DNA from: Corvus cornix cornix
Lineage: Eukaryota > Chordata > Aves > Passeriformes > Corvidae
NCBI RefSeq assembly: GCF_000738735.6
Contig: NC_046339.1
Span: 17,304,714-17,368,713, forward strand
Reading direction: 5' to 3'
DNA length: 64,000 bases
The notes under the pieces are model-generated. The model had not been told where the DNA came from. It saw nothing but the letters and a program-made list of their open reading frames with translations, and searched no databases. Position numbers and translations under genes: made by a program. This document shows positions 23,785 to 36,867 of the stretch, in pieces. Every line of letters begins with the position of its first letter. The stretch's first letter is position 1.

Positions 23785-25430
23785 TTCCTTACCCCTGTGC
23801 AAAAATTCATTGGAATATGGTGTGCCTGTTGTGCCACCTGCCTCTGTGCTAAAAAGATGAATGGGAAGAATATTAAGTACTCAAAAAGAACTGCTGAATT
23901 ATGTTCATGCTTTAAGAAACATCTACAGACTCCTGTTGCTTCTGCGTGTAGAAGAGCTCCACAAAGCAGGCAGGTGAGCCTTAGTTAATGTGATTTTTGC
24001 AAGTGTCAGCCTGCATACCTAAAAACGGGTGGGTTTGAAACATAAAAACTTGTATTTAAACTTTTTACAACCTTCAATAAGGGATCACTCAGCTAAGTGG
24101 TGGTGTAATGGAATTCAGTTCAACCTAGGTCTTTCTCCAAAGGGAAGAAGCCCAAATGAAACCCAGCTCTTGTCGGGTTACCTTTAGGTCACTTTCAGAC
24201 TGCACTAGTTCCTGTCTTTGTGAACTTCATTGCCACTAACAGGACCCTACATGGCTTAGTGCACATAATCACAGCTTGTCAGGAGATTTATGTCTCCTGA
24301 TGTCTTAGTTCCTTGATTTTTCCTAGAGCAGGAGGTGCATATATCTTTGTACATATTCACTAATCTCTGAAGCATTGCCATTTATATTTGCTGATGATGT
24401 TTCTCTTTCCAGCTTGCCTGATTATTCTAGGCAATGCTCAGTGTAAAGTTTTCTGAAATAACTTCATGAAATTATTATCCAAAAAAGTATTAGCAGGCTC
24501 CTTAAGTTTTCCTCGTCTCACCTTTTGCAGTTATCTAAACTCTCACCTTGCTGACAAGCTTCCAGCACACATCCTCGTTTGCAAAATTGCATTTACTAAA
24601 ATAACCATTAATCATGGTCCTGTTACTAGCCTGGATTCCATTCCTTGCTTTCACCAGCTGTATGTAACAAAAAGCTGCTTGATTTTCATGTAAGCATCTC
24701 TACCTGGAAGATTCTTGGTGTGATCTTGCTGCTCAGTGGTTCGGACAGAACTGCTTCTCTCTCGTGCAACTATTTGCAACACATGAGTTGAGACATCTCT
24801 GAACATACCATGGCAGAAGAGACAGACATTAGACTGGGATAAAAATAAGTGTAATAATGTAAAAAGTATATTAAAAATGTGACAAATCATCGTGACTGAG
24901 AGGCAAGAGCAGCAGGATCTTACAGGATTCATGATTTTTTATAATTTTTGTTTCTTTCTTCATTGTGAATTTCTGAGTGTTCATTAAAAGGTGTCAATTC
25001 TTACAAATAACTTAAGAAAACTGACATTTAGGTTGCCTCCTATCAGCTTTTGTTTAACCAAGAGCCACTGAAAGTCTTCGACACCTTCCCCAGCTGCTCC
25101 TGCAGCTCACCCGTGCTTTCAGAAACCCCAGTGGGAAACTCATGGTAAAGTTTAGGTGTGATTCTGTGTCTGAATTTTCCTTGGACAGAATAATGTTGTA
25201 CTTATAAAAGAATGAACTACTATCTTTTCCTTTATTCCACAGTCTTTTCAATAGAGAACACCTTTTTTATTCTCTGCTTAGCCCTGCATTGGAGTAATGG
25301 AGCATGCAGAACCAAAACATGAGGTGTCAGGAGGGGCTGGCTTATAAGGGAAGATCAGAGTGTAACAGTGTGAGTGGGGCTTTCAGAGATACCCAGAGAT
25401 GTTCAGTCCACAGCCCCTCGAAATAACAAG

Positions 25431-25457
25431 GCTCAATGCACAGAGCTCAATGCACAG
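25431..25457. repeat. Short tandem duplication, 14-bp period
   Basis: GCTCAATGCACAG occurs at 25431-25443 and 25445-25457. Minor slippage repeat. Confidence 0.7.
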
Positions 25458-25972
25458 TTCACAGAGAGACAGAACTCCCATTCCTGCCTGTCCATGACGT
25501 TCTATTCCACTAAAAATGCGTTTGAAAGTATTTCTGTCAGCTCCTGCATGAGGGGGATGTTGCTCTCACCCTGCCTGAGATGACGAAACCCAAAGGTCTC
25601 ATTTCTGCGGCTGCTCCCTATGGTGGGGTTTTCACTAACTTTATCCAGTGTCTTTCTGAGCATGTAGTCTGCATCATCATCATCCTGCATCATTTTGTTT
25701 CTGATTTAGAGGGCTGCCAGAACTCGTGAGCTCAGACCAGGTAACAGCGTCCTTCTGGAGGAGCTGACGACATTCCTGCTGAATTCAGTAGTGTGCGTGT
25801 TCCTTGGCAAGATCACAGTACAAATGAAATATAGCTGTTGATTTAAGTGTCTGTTAGGATATTTCAGGGATCTTTTTTCATGAAGATAGCTGGGCTGGGT
25901 TACAGTATAGTAGAGGAAGCTTAGTGTATGTAGCAGAAATAACAGGCTGTGCTGCAAGAGAGTTAATGTTTG

Positions 25973-26000
25973 CTGTCATGGAAACCTGTTGCCTTGGAAC
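25973..26000. promoter_or_regulatory. Twin RFX/X-box-like sites
   Basis: GCTGTCATGGAAAC (on the minus strand GTTTCCATGACAGC, 11 of 14 matches to the X-box palindrome) is followed after two bases by GTTGCCTTGGAAC, a shortened X-box. Two adjacent sites of one factor family suggest a regulatory element. Function is inferred from motifs only. Confidence 0.35.
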
Positions 26001-29000
26001 ATGATTAATGAGACAGGCTAAGGGAAAGGAAGGAGCTATTCTTGAAATCAGTGTTCAGCAAACCCTAAGCAAGACTAGCAGTATAGAATACCATGAATTT
26101 TAGTTATTTCAAATTCTGTTGTCTAGTTCACTTAACCTTGTCTTTTTATTTACTTATTCAACAGATCTTGTAACCACAGGTTTTTGTGCAAAGAAAATAG
26201 TTGAAAGCTAATCCTTTGGCTGACTAGAAATAAATAGCATGTTACATGCACTCCCAATACACTACAAAATTTGTTCAACTTTTGTGGAAAGCACACATTG
26301 AAGACAAACTTGTGGCTGGTCTGGAATGCCCTTATAGGCCAGGGGACAGTAGCAGTTTAGCTGAGGATTTTGCCTTTTGACTGTAGCTGTAGGTTTCAGA
26401 GAGTCCAGGAATATGAGGTAGGGAACATTTCTGTGGACTTATCCATATGGAAAAATCTGATTACTCCTGTGTATTGGTGTGGTAAGATTGCTTTTCTCTA
26501 ATGCTGAAAGGAAACTTGGGGAGGGGAACATACAAAAGGTGCCATCTCCTTTTAGAATTCCCACTGAGAATTCTCCTCTCTTCTGGAGTTCCTGCTCCAA
26601 ACCCAATATGTATCATTACACACCAGATTCTGCAATGGGGAATAGAATGTTTCTCTCCTGAAGAGGTGAATTTTGTGTGTCTGTTGTTAAAAACAATGCT
26701 GAATGTAGAATCCCTAGTTACACAGGGTGACAAATTCATTATAGCATGCTGTGAATTTCAGCTGCCCTTGGACCAGGATCTTGCATGAATAAATTACCAG
26801 CAGCTCTAAGTCTTCCTGCCTTGTGGAGATCACACTTCAGGGCCCTCCTCCAAGCTGACAGTGAGGAGTCAGCCTTAGCTGGGCTGAGCTGACAATGATA
26901 AGTCACAAGGGAACTTCTTCATAGAAGTTTCAGGTGAAAGAATCTTCTCTTTTTATTTCTTGAGAGGGCTTAGGACATGGTTCTAGGTGAGTATTATGCT
27001 GGCTAATAGCTCTGAAGGCACAGTCTGACTATGTAACAAGAAGGAAATATTCTGGGAAAATGGAGAAAGAGCTGGCTGGGTTTGTAAGCTGACAGTGACA
27101 CTGGGGCAAGGAAAGGTTTTTTCTGGTGTCTGTTGTCAAGGACAAGGTGGTCCTTATTTGTTCTGAGAAGAAAAACTGGCTTGGATAATGAGTTCTTGCT
27201 TGACACAGAGCATTATGTTGGCAACGACAAGAATGTTCTGCTGGCAAAAAGGTACCGCAGAGAGCAATGAAATATCGTAAGTTATTTTAAAATACAGTAG
27301 TAAAACATTGATTCATTCTGGTTGGGTTAATACGAGGAAACATCAACATTTAGCTTGACAGTTCTGTCTGAATGATGATGAATGTAATTAATTGCCATAA
27401 AGGTTATGTTGTAATATATATTCCAGCATTTATGTTTAAGTCTGGAACAAAAGTAGAAAGCCTAAGACCTCAAGAAAACTTGTTCATCCTTCAGTCCCAG
27501 GCAGGGTCAGCTGCACTTGAAGTGATGTTTTTGTAACTTCTTCAAATCAGCCTATGGTGGACATTTCTAAGGATTCCTGAAGAGTCTGCTCTGAAACTAA
27601 ACTCCCCCTCTGAGATGAAATGCTTTTCCCAATGCCAGCTCCTTTATTGTAGCATAAGCCCAGTACTAGTTGTGATATCAAGCACAGATAAAGAAAAACC
27701 TCTATTACTTTTCCCTGCAGCAGCCCTTTGCGGGGTTCTCTGTTTTGCTGTCCAGCTCCCAGGTGATGCTCAGGAGCAGTGAAGTACAAGGCTGGCTGTG
27801 CCTTCAGTATGGGCTATAGAGGGGTTTTAACCTTGATTCTCTTGTGTGAACCATATTCAGTTGTGGTGATGAGCAGCCGGTCAGAAAATGTAAATAGCAG
27901 CTAAGCTGATGAAAAGCAGAAGCACAATTCCTTTCTCCTGTGTTCTTACACTAACTGCTCGAAACAGCTGTGGATTCAGCAAATACTTTGGGGTGTCCCC
28001 TGTTACAAACATGGAAGAAAGCTCAGATTGCTTTAATGGGGTACATGCATTTTTGAGTTTAAATTACCCCCTGCCTGGCTGGCTCAGCACTGAGGAAACA
28101 GCTATTTCTTTCCAGATGTAGGAAAAGGGGAGGTTTTTTTCACTGTTACAACTCTGGAGTCATGCTTTAAGATAAAATTAATGGAAATAAAGCTTGTTTA
28201 AATTCTAACAGGTTCTGGCTGTGAGTGTGGGGTTCTCACACGTAATTTTCCAGCTGGGAAGCAGTGGAAGAGCTCACCCCTAACAGGTAGGGCTTTTCTG
28301 GAGGACGGGAAACTTGAAATATGAAATCAGGTATGGTATGAAGGCAGACAGTGAAGGAAGGAATTACAAAAGGGATGATTTCTGGCTGTCTGGCTTCTCC
28401 TGTGGGGTGCTAGAGCACAGCTGGGCACAGCTGCACCCCAATGCCTGTGGAAGGGAGGGCTATGAGCACCTGTGGACAGCTGGTCTCTTGACAATGTGGT
28501 GGCCAGGTTAGTCCGTCCTGTTCAGCAGGTAAGTGCCCAAGCAGTGTCCCAGGATATGTTGGCTTGCAGGAGAGATGGGAAATGAAATCCTTTGGGACAG
28601 TAGAAGGAATTGAGGGGCTGGCAGCAAGACACAAGGGTTTGCTGTTGGTTGGTTTGTCCTGCCATGCGTTAACAGGCAGAGAAGCCTGTGTCATGTGCAG
28701 TGGAGGTTGTCATAATAACCATGTTGGTGCATCCAGTTCTCTCCTAAAGGGGAAAAATGAGACCCTAAATACTTGCAGATTACTCCAGTAAAAGGAAAAA
28801 CTAGCAGAAAAGCAAATGGATTCTTAGAGAGAGAGAATGTCCATTTTCATTCTGTTCCATAATGAAAATACAAAATTTGTTTATAAGAAGGTACTGATGG
28901 TTGTTGAAGGGTTTCTGCTATTTTTTAAAGTAATGACTTTGTGTAGCTGCAGAAGGCCGTGTGTGAGGCCAAGCAGTGACAGTGTGGCAGGAGTGGAAGT

Positions 29001-31560
29001 GCTTACTGCTCCCCTTCTGCTCCAAGGTGATCCTGGCCAGGGGCAGGAGGGAGGACCTCCAGGTCTCTGGCACACAGCTTCCCCTTGGCACAGCTTGGGG
29101 AAGCAGAAATCTCTTGGTCAGGGATGGCAGCCAAAAGCATTAGAGAAGTCCCTGGTACCAGCTGGAGGGAGAGGAGGCAGACTCCCCTGCTTCCAGCATC
29201 CCTGCAGGAGCAGGGCAAAGAGGGTGAGCCACCCCACAGGAAGAAGAGACTTCTATAAGAGGGAAGATTGAGAAGGAGGCCTTCAGATGCAGTCTCCACA
29301 CCATTTGGAGGGGAATACTTTCAGTGGTGTTATCCACAGCTTTCACTCATTCTGCTCTCTATTTCTGCATGGCTGCTGCCCCCATACCCTTTGCTGCTTT
29401 TTTGTAAACTTTCCCTGTTTTCTCCAGCCTTGTTTTCCTTCCTTTCCTCTTCCTGACATCTAGTCTTCCATAAACTCCCCTTCACCTCCTGTCACTTCCC
29501 TCTGTGCAAAGTCAGTTTAAAACGAGTAGAGAAAGGAAGGCAAGGCTCTGTCTCTCCAGGGACAGCAGAGCGGTGGAGCCTGGGAGCTATGTACTGCTCA
29601 GCCCTCAGCTCCTGCTGGTGGCACTTTCACCACCTTTCTCTCTTGTCTCCTTTCTGTGTGTGTTTCTGCCAATAATGCAAAGTCTGTTGAAAGGCCTTGT
29701 TTGACGAATGACCACATTTCTGGTGTTGTACTTCCCATTTCTCCTCCCTGAGTAACTGCAGAGCTCGGTCTAGCTCAGGTGAATTTTGCAGTATGTGATG
29801 CTTTGCATAGGGTGTTTCTGCTACTAGATCAGATGGCAGCTTGGTGCTTTTCCAAACTGGAATGTTACTTAGGGTCCAAATGTGAGATTAAGAGGCATAG
29901 GGAAAACTCAAGTCTGTTAGGACTTCATTGCTAATCAGTTCTAGAAAGATAAGCAAGAAGAGTATTTTCACTCACATTTTGGCATGTTTGTTGTCCAGAG
30001 TTAACTCGGGACACCCAGAGGGCATTTTGCTCTGAACTTTCCATCTCTGCTGCAGATCTGTTTGAGAAAACTGATTTGGGATGCAGAGACCCCACAGAAA
30101 AGCAAGCAGTTAAACCGAGCCAAGGCTAAGAATGTTAACAGAACCAAAAGGTCAGGCAGGAAACCCATTTCACACCAAAATGACAGAAAGATGGTGTTGA
30201 TTTTGTTGATTATTTTTAAATAGAAAAGTGTGTTGGGCAGAGGCCGGTGTCATGGCAACCCCTGGCCTGTGTATAAGTTTTTTCTGCACCTTTTCTGTTT
30301 TATATGTTTGGTCTATCATTTCAGTCATTCTTGCCTTTCATACTGTGGCTGTAGCCTGAGCAGGCCCGGGGGAAAGGAGCTCAGGTGGGAGCACAGCCAT
30401 ACTCTGGCAGCATTTTCCATGTCTGGCACAAACTCTGTGTGTGTGGCTGGCCCCATGTTGCCACATGCACTTTGCAAACCTCAGCTTTGCTCCCTAACTG
30501 ACTGACTTTGGTGAAGAGATGGAGCTAACAGCAGTATTTCTGCTTCCAAAGCTGTGCTGGGGAGGTCGGGATTCAGGAGCTGTAAGTGATGCTGCCCTCC
30601 AGTCAGCTGGGATTGGAGCTAAATATATCCCCTGCCCCTGCCACTGCCATTCCCAGCTGAGGAGTGGGAGCTGCTGCCTGGGCTCAGAGGAGGCTGGGGC
30701 TTGGTTGTGCTGCCTAAAGCTAGCAGAGAAAATATGTATCACAGATGTTAGTAATTAATCCCATGTTAGAGCTAAATCTCAAGTGACCCAGCTTGTTCCC
30801 CTCTCCAGCACTTTGCAGGTTTTCTGGGTAAAATGCTATGGTCCCTCTAACAGGACTTGCAGTCTCAGGTAAAAATCTGAGTTTTAACTACACAGAAATA
30901 GCCCCTTTCTAGGTTACTTCTTCTGCTTTTAGCTTTTATGGCTCTCAGCACTGGTTTGTTTCACAAATTCAGGGCTGTGTTCATATATGATTTTTTTGTG
31001 AATGTCTTCATGTTTCGCGTGACCTTAGCAAGGCACAGAGGAGAGGGGGTCTGGAGTTTGGTAGCACTGGACTTGTTGATGCTCCTCTGCTGTCTGTTTG
31101 GGCACCCTTATCAGGTGTTACTGGGCAGCATCATTTGGGAGCTTCAAGGACTGATGAAGGGCTACTTTGGGTTGTGTCAGCATCTTGTAGAAGCCCTCCC
31201 ACCTTGATGTGAGCATGGGGAGAGCCAGGGCAGGGCGTATACTCACTGCCCTGCCGAGCTCTGCTGAGCAGGGAGGTTCCTGTGGGGTGCACAAGCAGGG
31301 CTTACCAGAAGGCCTAAGGCTGGGGGGTTTGTTTTCATTTTCCAGTCAGTATCTGATAAATCAGCATACCTGAAGAAGTATGTTTATGGTTTTGGTACTC
31401 AACAGAAAAGTTTACTCTTCAAAGGTGCTGTGGGTGCATATGCAGGGTGTAGCTCCTCAGGCAGCAGCAGAGATGACCCCTGACCAAACCCCTGTGTTTG
31501 GGAGGAAGTTCAGGCTGTTATGTTGATACCTTTTTTTATCTTTTTAATGAAACCTCCTTC

Positions 31561-31740
31561 CTGCCATTTCAGAGGAGAGGAGGCTTTGACGTCATGTGCT
31601 GATGAGTCACTGCTGTTAACAGGCCAGCAAGCAGGGATTCAGAGTGCTGTCTGGAGCAGCTGCTCTGTTAATCATTCACAAAAAGCCCCGAGAAAGCTCA
31701 AGGGGAATGCTTGTGAATAATTAAATTTCTGTTTTCATTA
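31561..31740. promoter_or_regulatory. Candidate activity-regulated enhancer: full CRE plus AP-1
   Basis: A perfect palindromic CRE TGACGTCA lies at 31587-31594 and a consensus AP-1 site TGAGTCA at 31603-31609, eight bases apart. Full CREs are rare in CpG-poor bird DNA. The block lies about 25 kb upstream of SCG2, a known CREB and AP-1/Fos target in mammals. Target gene assignment is inference. Confidence 0.45.
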
Positions 31741-34700
31741 TGAAGACACAGTTGATTTACCTGGATCTGCTAGAATCCAGGTATTGGGAAGTGAGGGAAG
31801 AGGACAATGATCTCACTGATGTGTTGATACCACTGTAAATAGCTTTTGGATAGGCATTGGTGTCAGTCAAGCATAGATATGATTTAACAATTTCATGTAA
31901 AGCTTATGTAATATAGCTCTGACCATCATCTACATCTCACTTGCCACAACCTCTTCAACCATATTTGATTTCTAGAAGAGAGTTCTTGGGGAAGCAAATG
32001 CCCTTGATAGGGCAAGACACGGATTTTACTGGAAAGCTGGGTTTCTGGTGTATATCATTGCCTGAAGTTGTGTATTCTCAAAGAAAGCAGAGTTGTCCAG
32101 GTTTGTTCACTAATGGCTCTCCTGTTCATAAACATCTTCTGGGGGTGACTGGATGATTTAGAGCTGCTGCTGAATCGGTATCACAACAAGAGATGTTGCA
32201 CTCATGATGAGCTTTAAACTTCAGCTACCCATGCCGTGATCAAAGCGTTCATTAGATTCTGTTTTGGGTGAGTAGGACTTTCATTTCAGACAAGGTCAGA
32301 ACTGGATAAATTTCTAAATGGTGAATTATTCACTGCTGAACTCTTCCTCTCTAGTTTTAAGTGTCTTAGGCAAGACCTGCTGCCTTTTACTCAGAGGTAG
32401 AATAAGGGCAGTTTTACTCCCAAAGCTATCCCATCCCCTAAGTGGTCAGTTGAAGCTGCCTTAGAACAGAAGGATGATGCTTGGTCTTGACAAAATATTA
32501 GGTTTAGCCTTGCCTACACGGTTGGAGTGCTGGGACCATGGGGAGCCTAGGATTGCTTACAAACATTGACTTTAATTACCTATACAATGTGAGTAGAAAG
32601 TTGTTGTTCTGTCTGTCAGACAAATAATGAGAAAGAAAGCCCACACAATTAAACCATTTGAGTCTGATGAACCTTTCTGTCTTTGGGCATTGTTTTCATA
32701 GACTTGTGAAAGCCCATGGAAGTGTAGGCAGCACCTAATTAACCACAGCTGTTGAAAGAGAAAGTTTGAAATAATTTGTTGAAAACTGACTATGTTTTTC
32801 ATCTTTCAGCACTGTAGCCAATTTACTGTGGGTTTGCTTTCTTGAATTGATTCATACAAAGTTTAACTGATCATATCAGCTCCTCCATACGCACATTAGC
32901 CCCAGATTCTACAGCTTTCTGTCACAGTAGAGGTGCTTATTCAACAGGCTGAGTTATTCTTGATAGATGAAAATAATCCTGGCAGATGAAACCAGATAAC
33001 ATTACTGTAGAAGAGAGAGTTGTCCTGGAACTGCAGTAGCTGATGATGTGCCATTTCTGTAATGAGATGATTTCCAGAGCCCACTTCTCAGTCTGCAGAT
33101 ACCATGGCCAGTCTGGACCCTTTCAGAAGAGCCACCCTCGCTCCTTGGGCAGGGCCAGGCCTCCTGGTGGGGTGGGAGAGTGGGGTGGCTATTTAGATGT
33201 TTAGGGGTAACAGCAAAGGCCCAGCAGAGATGATACATGAAATCTTATACAGGAAAGCAGGGGGGTTCATTGGAATGGTGAAATCTGGGATGGGATGCCA
33301 GCAACAGGCTGACTGTCCTGGGCTGGGAAACCAGAGCCAGAAGGATGGGGAGAGCAGTTATAGTTATGAGGGCTGTAACTTCCCAGAGCTTTGCCATGCT
33401 GTAGTGAGTGGGTAGCGTTATCAAACCCATGGAAGGTGTGATCAGGAGGAAATGAGGTTTGCATTGATTTTGGCAGTGGTAGAGCTCAATTTACAGATAT
33501 CTGCAGCAAGAGGTTCTGTACGTACCCTGTCACAAGCAATCGGAGATCATGCACCGAGTGACTGTGTTCTCCACGGAATCACAGCCTGAGAAAAAGGGTG
33601 TCCAAAGATGGATGGTTTGTAACTTTGGTCCTGTGGCACATCCCTTCTGGAACTTGTCATGTTTGCCTTCTGAGCCTTTGAGATTCCTATGTTCAAGTTC
33701 CTATTAATTTCAAGGCCTGGAGAGACTTAAATATTGAAAGATGATAGATAAATATTGAAAGATGTGATTCTAATAAATAAATGACATTGTAAGTATACCT
33801 GGCTTTACTAATAACTCCTAATATTGTGAGATTTGGATTCTTCGGCATCATGAGCCACTGAGCCTGGGAGGTGGGAGAGAGCCCAGTTTGGATGTCAGAG
33901 CTTAGGGTGGCTATTTGATACAGCAGGGGAAAAGGTATCAGCAAAGCAAATCGTGTTGCTTGCAGATGGAGCATACGTTGTATGGCATGCAATAGTGATG
34001 AAGGTCTCAGAGCAGAGCTGCCATCAAAATTTGAGGAATATTGAAAAGAGGGGAAATCAAACAGGGACTTAAGAACTGTGAGAATAAAACAAAATCAAAA
34101 GGAGGAAACCAGTTAAAATCTAGACTGAATACTGTTTCTGAGGCCTCGTCTCAAATGTTGATTCTACAGAAGATGCTTTTTTTTAGTTGCTAATTAAAAA
34201 GGGTCCTACTGAAAAGCTATTGTTCCCTGAGAAATCAGATGCATTGTGTAGTCAAATAGAGAAGTATGTAGAAAAATAGAGAAGGATTTCTGGAAAGATA
34301 TGGATGCAAGAAAGCAATAAATTCTGAAGAGGTTGTTAAAAGCCACCCAGAGAAACTGGCCATGTGAGATGTATTACACCACTGAGAAGCCGTCAGCAAC
34401 AAGAAATCCTCTGGGACACCAAAACCTGGGTCTGCACGTAATCCTGAGCACCTGGGAGCCTCTGAGCTCCCTGCCCTGGAGTCCTTGCCTTGTGGATGAG
34501 GACAGCTGATGGCCTTTGCTCTGACATTTCTATTACTGGAAGCATTCTCTGTGGGAAGGGCGGAAGGTTTAAAAACAAGTTTGAAAATTTCCCCTATTCT
34601 CCAGACACATTTTTTTTCTCTTAATTGCAAAGCAAGTGTAGGCTTTGGTTTTTTTTTTAATGACTGATTCAGCCAGCCATTTAATCTTTTGCTCTCTGTA

Positions 34701-36780
34701 CTCAGCAAAAATGTGAGTTTGTCTGGAAAAATAATAATTGGAGAAAGATTAACACAAAGGACCAAAACTGGGATTAAAGGATGGGTTCAGGAATCTCTCC
34801 CCAGCCCAGGTCAGCAGTACCCAGAAATTGTCCAGTAGGTTTTGGCATAAATGTGGTCTTGGGCCAGTGTCCTGGGGTAAGTCTGAGCCCAGTGGCATTG
34901 GAGGATGGGTGTTCCCTCCCTCAGGCACTCTCATCTGAGCACAGGCCTGGCTGCTGCCTGCCTTGGTGCTCATTAGTGATCACAGTGTTGTGTAGGAAAA
35001 AGCACAACTATTTGCTGGTCAAATCATCAGATTTCTTTGCTCACTTCTCAATCTGTGCTCGAGAGAGCTCATCAAGGCTCCTCGGACCTGCCAGCTCCCC
35101 AGGGCTGCAGTCAATGCCTTACTCACACAGCAAAGCATTAGAGAGTTCTTGTAATGCCAGAGCTGGTTATGTTAGGTGTGTCATCATTAATTATTGACAG
35201 AGCACTCAGAGATGGGATTGTGATAGTTCTGTTCTTTGTTTCTTTTATAAGAAAAAGAATAGCTTCTGAAGTTAAATTTTAAAAGTTTAAAACTTTAAAG
35301 AGGTGCCTATTCTCCCGTGCCCAAGGGGATGTGTTTCTTTTCTTCTAAGGTCAGAAATAAGTTTCTCTTCCATCTTCCACCCTTGATCAGGCACTGTGGG
35401 ACTTCCAGAGGGCTCTGTGTTCCATGTAAGCCAGCTCATCAGATGGCTCCAGTGCATCAGCTGCAAGCTGTTCTCACAGGTACCAAGGCAGACGAGTAGT
35501 TCTGACATTGGGGCAGTGATTAACTGCTCCCTGTTTCTCAGGAGAGCCCAGCAGAATCCTCAGGATCTGTCATGCCTTCAGTCCATGCTCATGAAGATGA
35601 AAATACCTGTTGCAGCCCCTGCTCTGGCAGACTGATCTTGCCCATCACATCCTTCCAGACATCGTGGCAGGATTCTGAGTCTCCCTGTGAAGCTGTTCTG
35701 CATTTTGAGAGTGTGGCACCTTGTCTCCTCAGAGAGACAAAGACGTGCCCTTCTTTTAGATCTCAGCCTACTGGAAAGCAAGGTCAAACTGTTTTGGAAC
35801 AGATGGCTTCCTTCCATGTAGTGGCATTTCCCTGGCTAAATGGAGCCTGACTAGACATAAATATCAAATGTAGCTATATGTGGATCTGTAAGTATAGCAA
35901 TGAATTGTAGGGTTAGGAGAATTTAGAGCTGCTGAAGAAATGACTATTTTTTTCCCAAAAAATCAGTCAGCACTACAAGTACCTAGTTTTCTTCATCTTC
36001 AATAGTCATCCTTTAACATAAGCTAGGCTGACAGGTGACAGGTTAGCCCAGTCCCTCCTGGGGAAGGTTTTCAGTGAAAGATGGCTGGGAGCAACTGCAT
36101 GGGAAGAGTTTGATATTCTGAGCCGTCTGCCCCAGCAGAGTGAGGGTTTGTTGAGTTCTGTGGAAATGTGAGCTAAACCAGATCTGATCTTGATACTGAA
36201 CCAGGAGATTGATGGGAAAACATGGATTATGACGCTAGAAAAAGTGCAGGTGAATTAACAGCACACAGAAGACTTACCTTGCTATTCCCAAGTAAATGCA
36301 TGCTGCTGTCAGTTTTGCTTGTTTTTTTCAAAATATGGGGAATGATTGTGCCCCAGATTCTTGTCTGACTGTATTACAGCATGCCTGTGGGGGGGTAAGA
36401 GGAGTGACCTACATGTGTTATTCATGCATTCGAGCATTACTTGAGATTTCCTGGTTTTTTCAGGATGTCTGTATGCTTTTCCTGGTCCTATAGAAGTAAT
36501 TTAGATAATATTAATTAATTATTTCTAATACTCTCGTGCAGGAGGGAACCTTCAAAGGTCCATTCCAGCTCTATTCGCATATTGCTAAAAAAGCAGGCAG
36601 CCCCAGCAGTGAAGGTCCCTGCTGCAGGGTGTTTTACTCCTGTGTGAGAGAGTGGCCTTGGTGGTGTGTAGGGAGCCCTGCCTTTCCAAGAGGAACATTC
36701 ACATCTCTCCCCTCCAGCTTTATCTCATTAGCTCTTTTCAGAAAAGGCAGCAGAAATCTAATGTAATCACTTTGGCTTTC
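31741..36780. other. Intergenic DNA, part 2
   Basis: No gene supported. A 176-codon minus-strand frame (34235-34765) is probably chance; it lacks domain-like sequence. A 21-bp tandem repeat sits at 33728-33764. Confidence 0.55.
33728..33764. repeat. Short tandem duplication, 21-bp period
   Basis: TAAATATTGAAAGATG occurs at 33728-33743 and 33749-33764 with a short linker. Confidence 0.75.
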
Positions 36781-36836
36781 AGAGGCCCTGGCTCAGGGTA
36801 GGACACTCTGGCTCAGTAAGAGGAAATGCTGCTTCA

Positions 36837-36867
36837 TGACTCACTTCCACTTGTCTTCACTGAGTCA
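36837..36867. promoter_or_regulatory. AP-1 doublet
   Basis: TGACTCA at 36837-36843 and TGAGTCA at 36861-36867, 24 bases apart start to start. Paired consensus Fos/Jun sites suggest an inducible element, though isolated heptamers occur by chance several times in 64 kb. Confidence 0.4.

Larger units (their letters stand above)
23785..31560. other. Intergenic DNA between AP1S3 and SCG2, part 1
   Basis: No supportable gene. Open frames are short and in conflicting frames on both strands. Contents noted: a 14-bp period duplication at 25431-25457, twin RFX-like sites near 25974-25998, and scattered AT-rich stretches that could be conserved noncoding DNA. Confidence 0.55.

Noticed and set aside
34235..34765. 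176-codon minus-strand frame
   Set aside because: No recognisable domain; it crosses an A/T run and has no supporting splice sites or poly(A) context.
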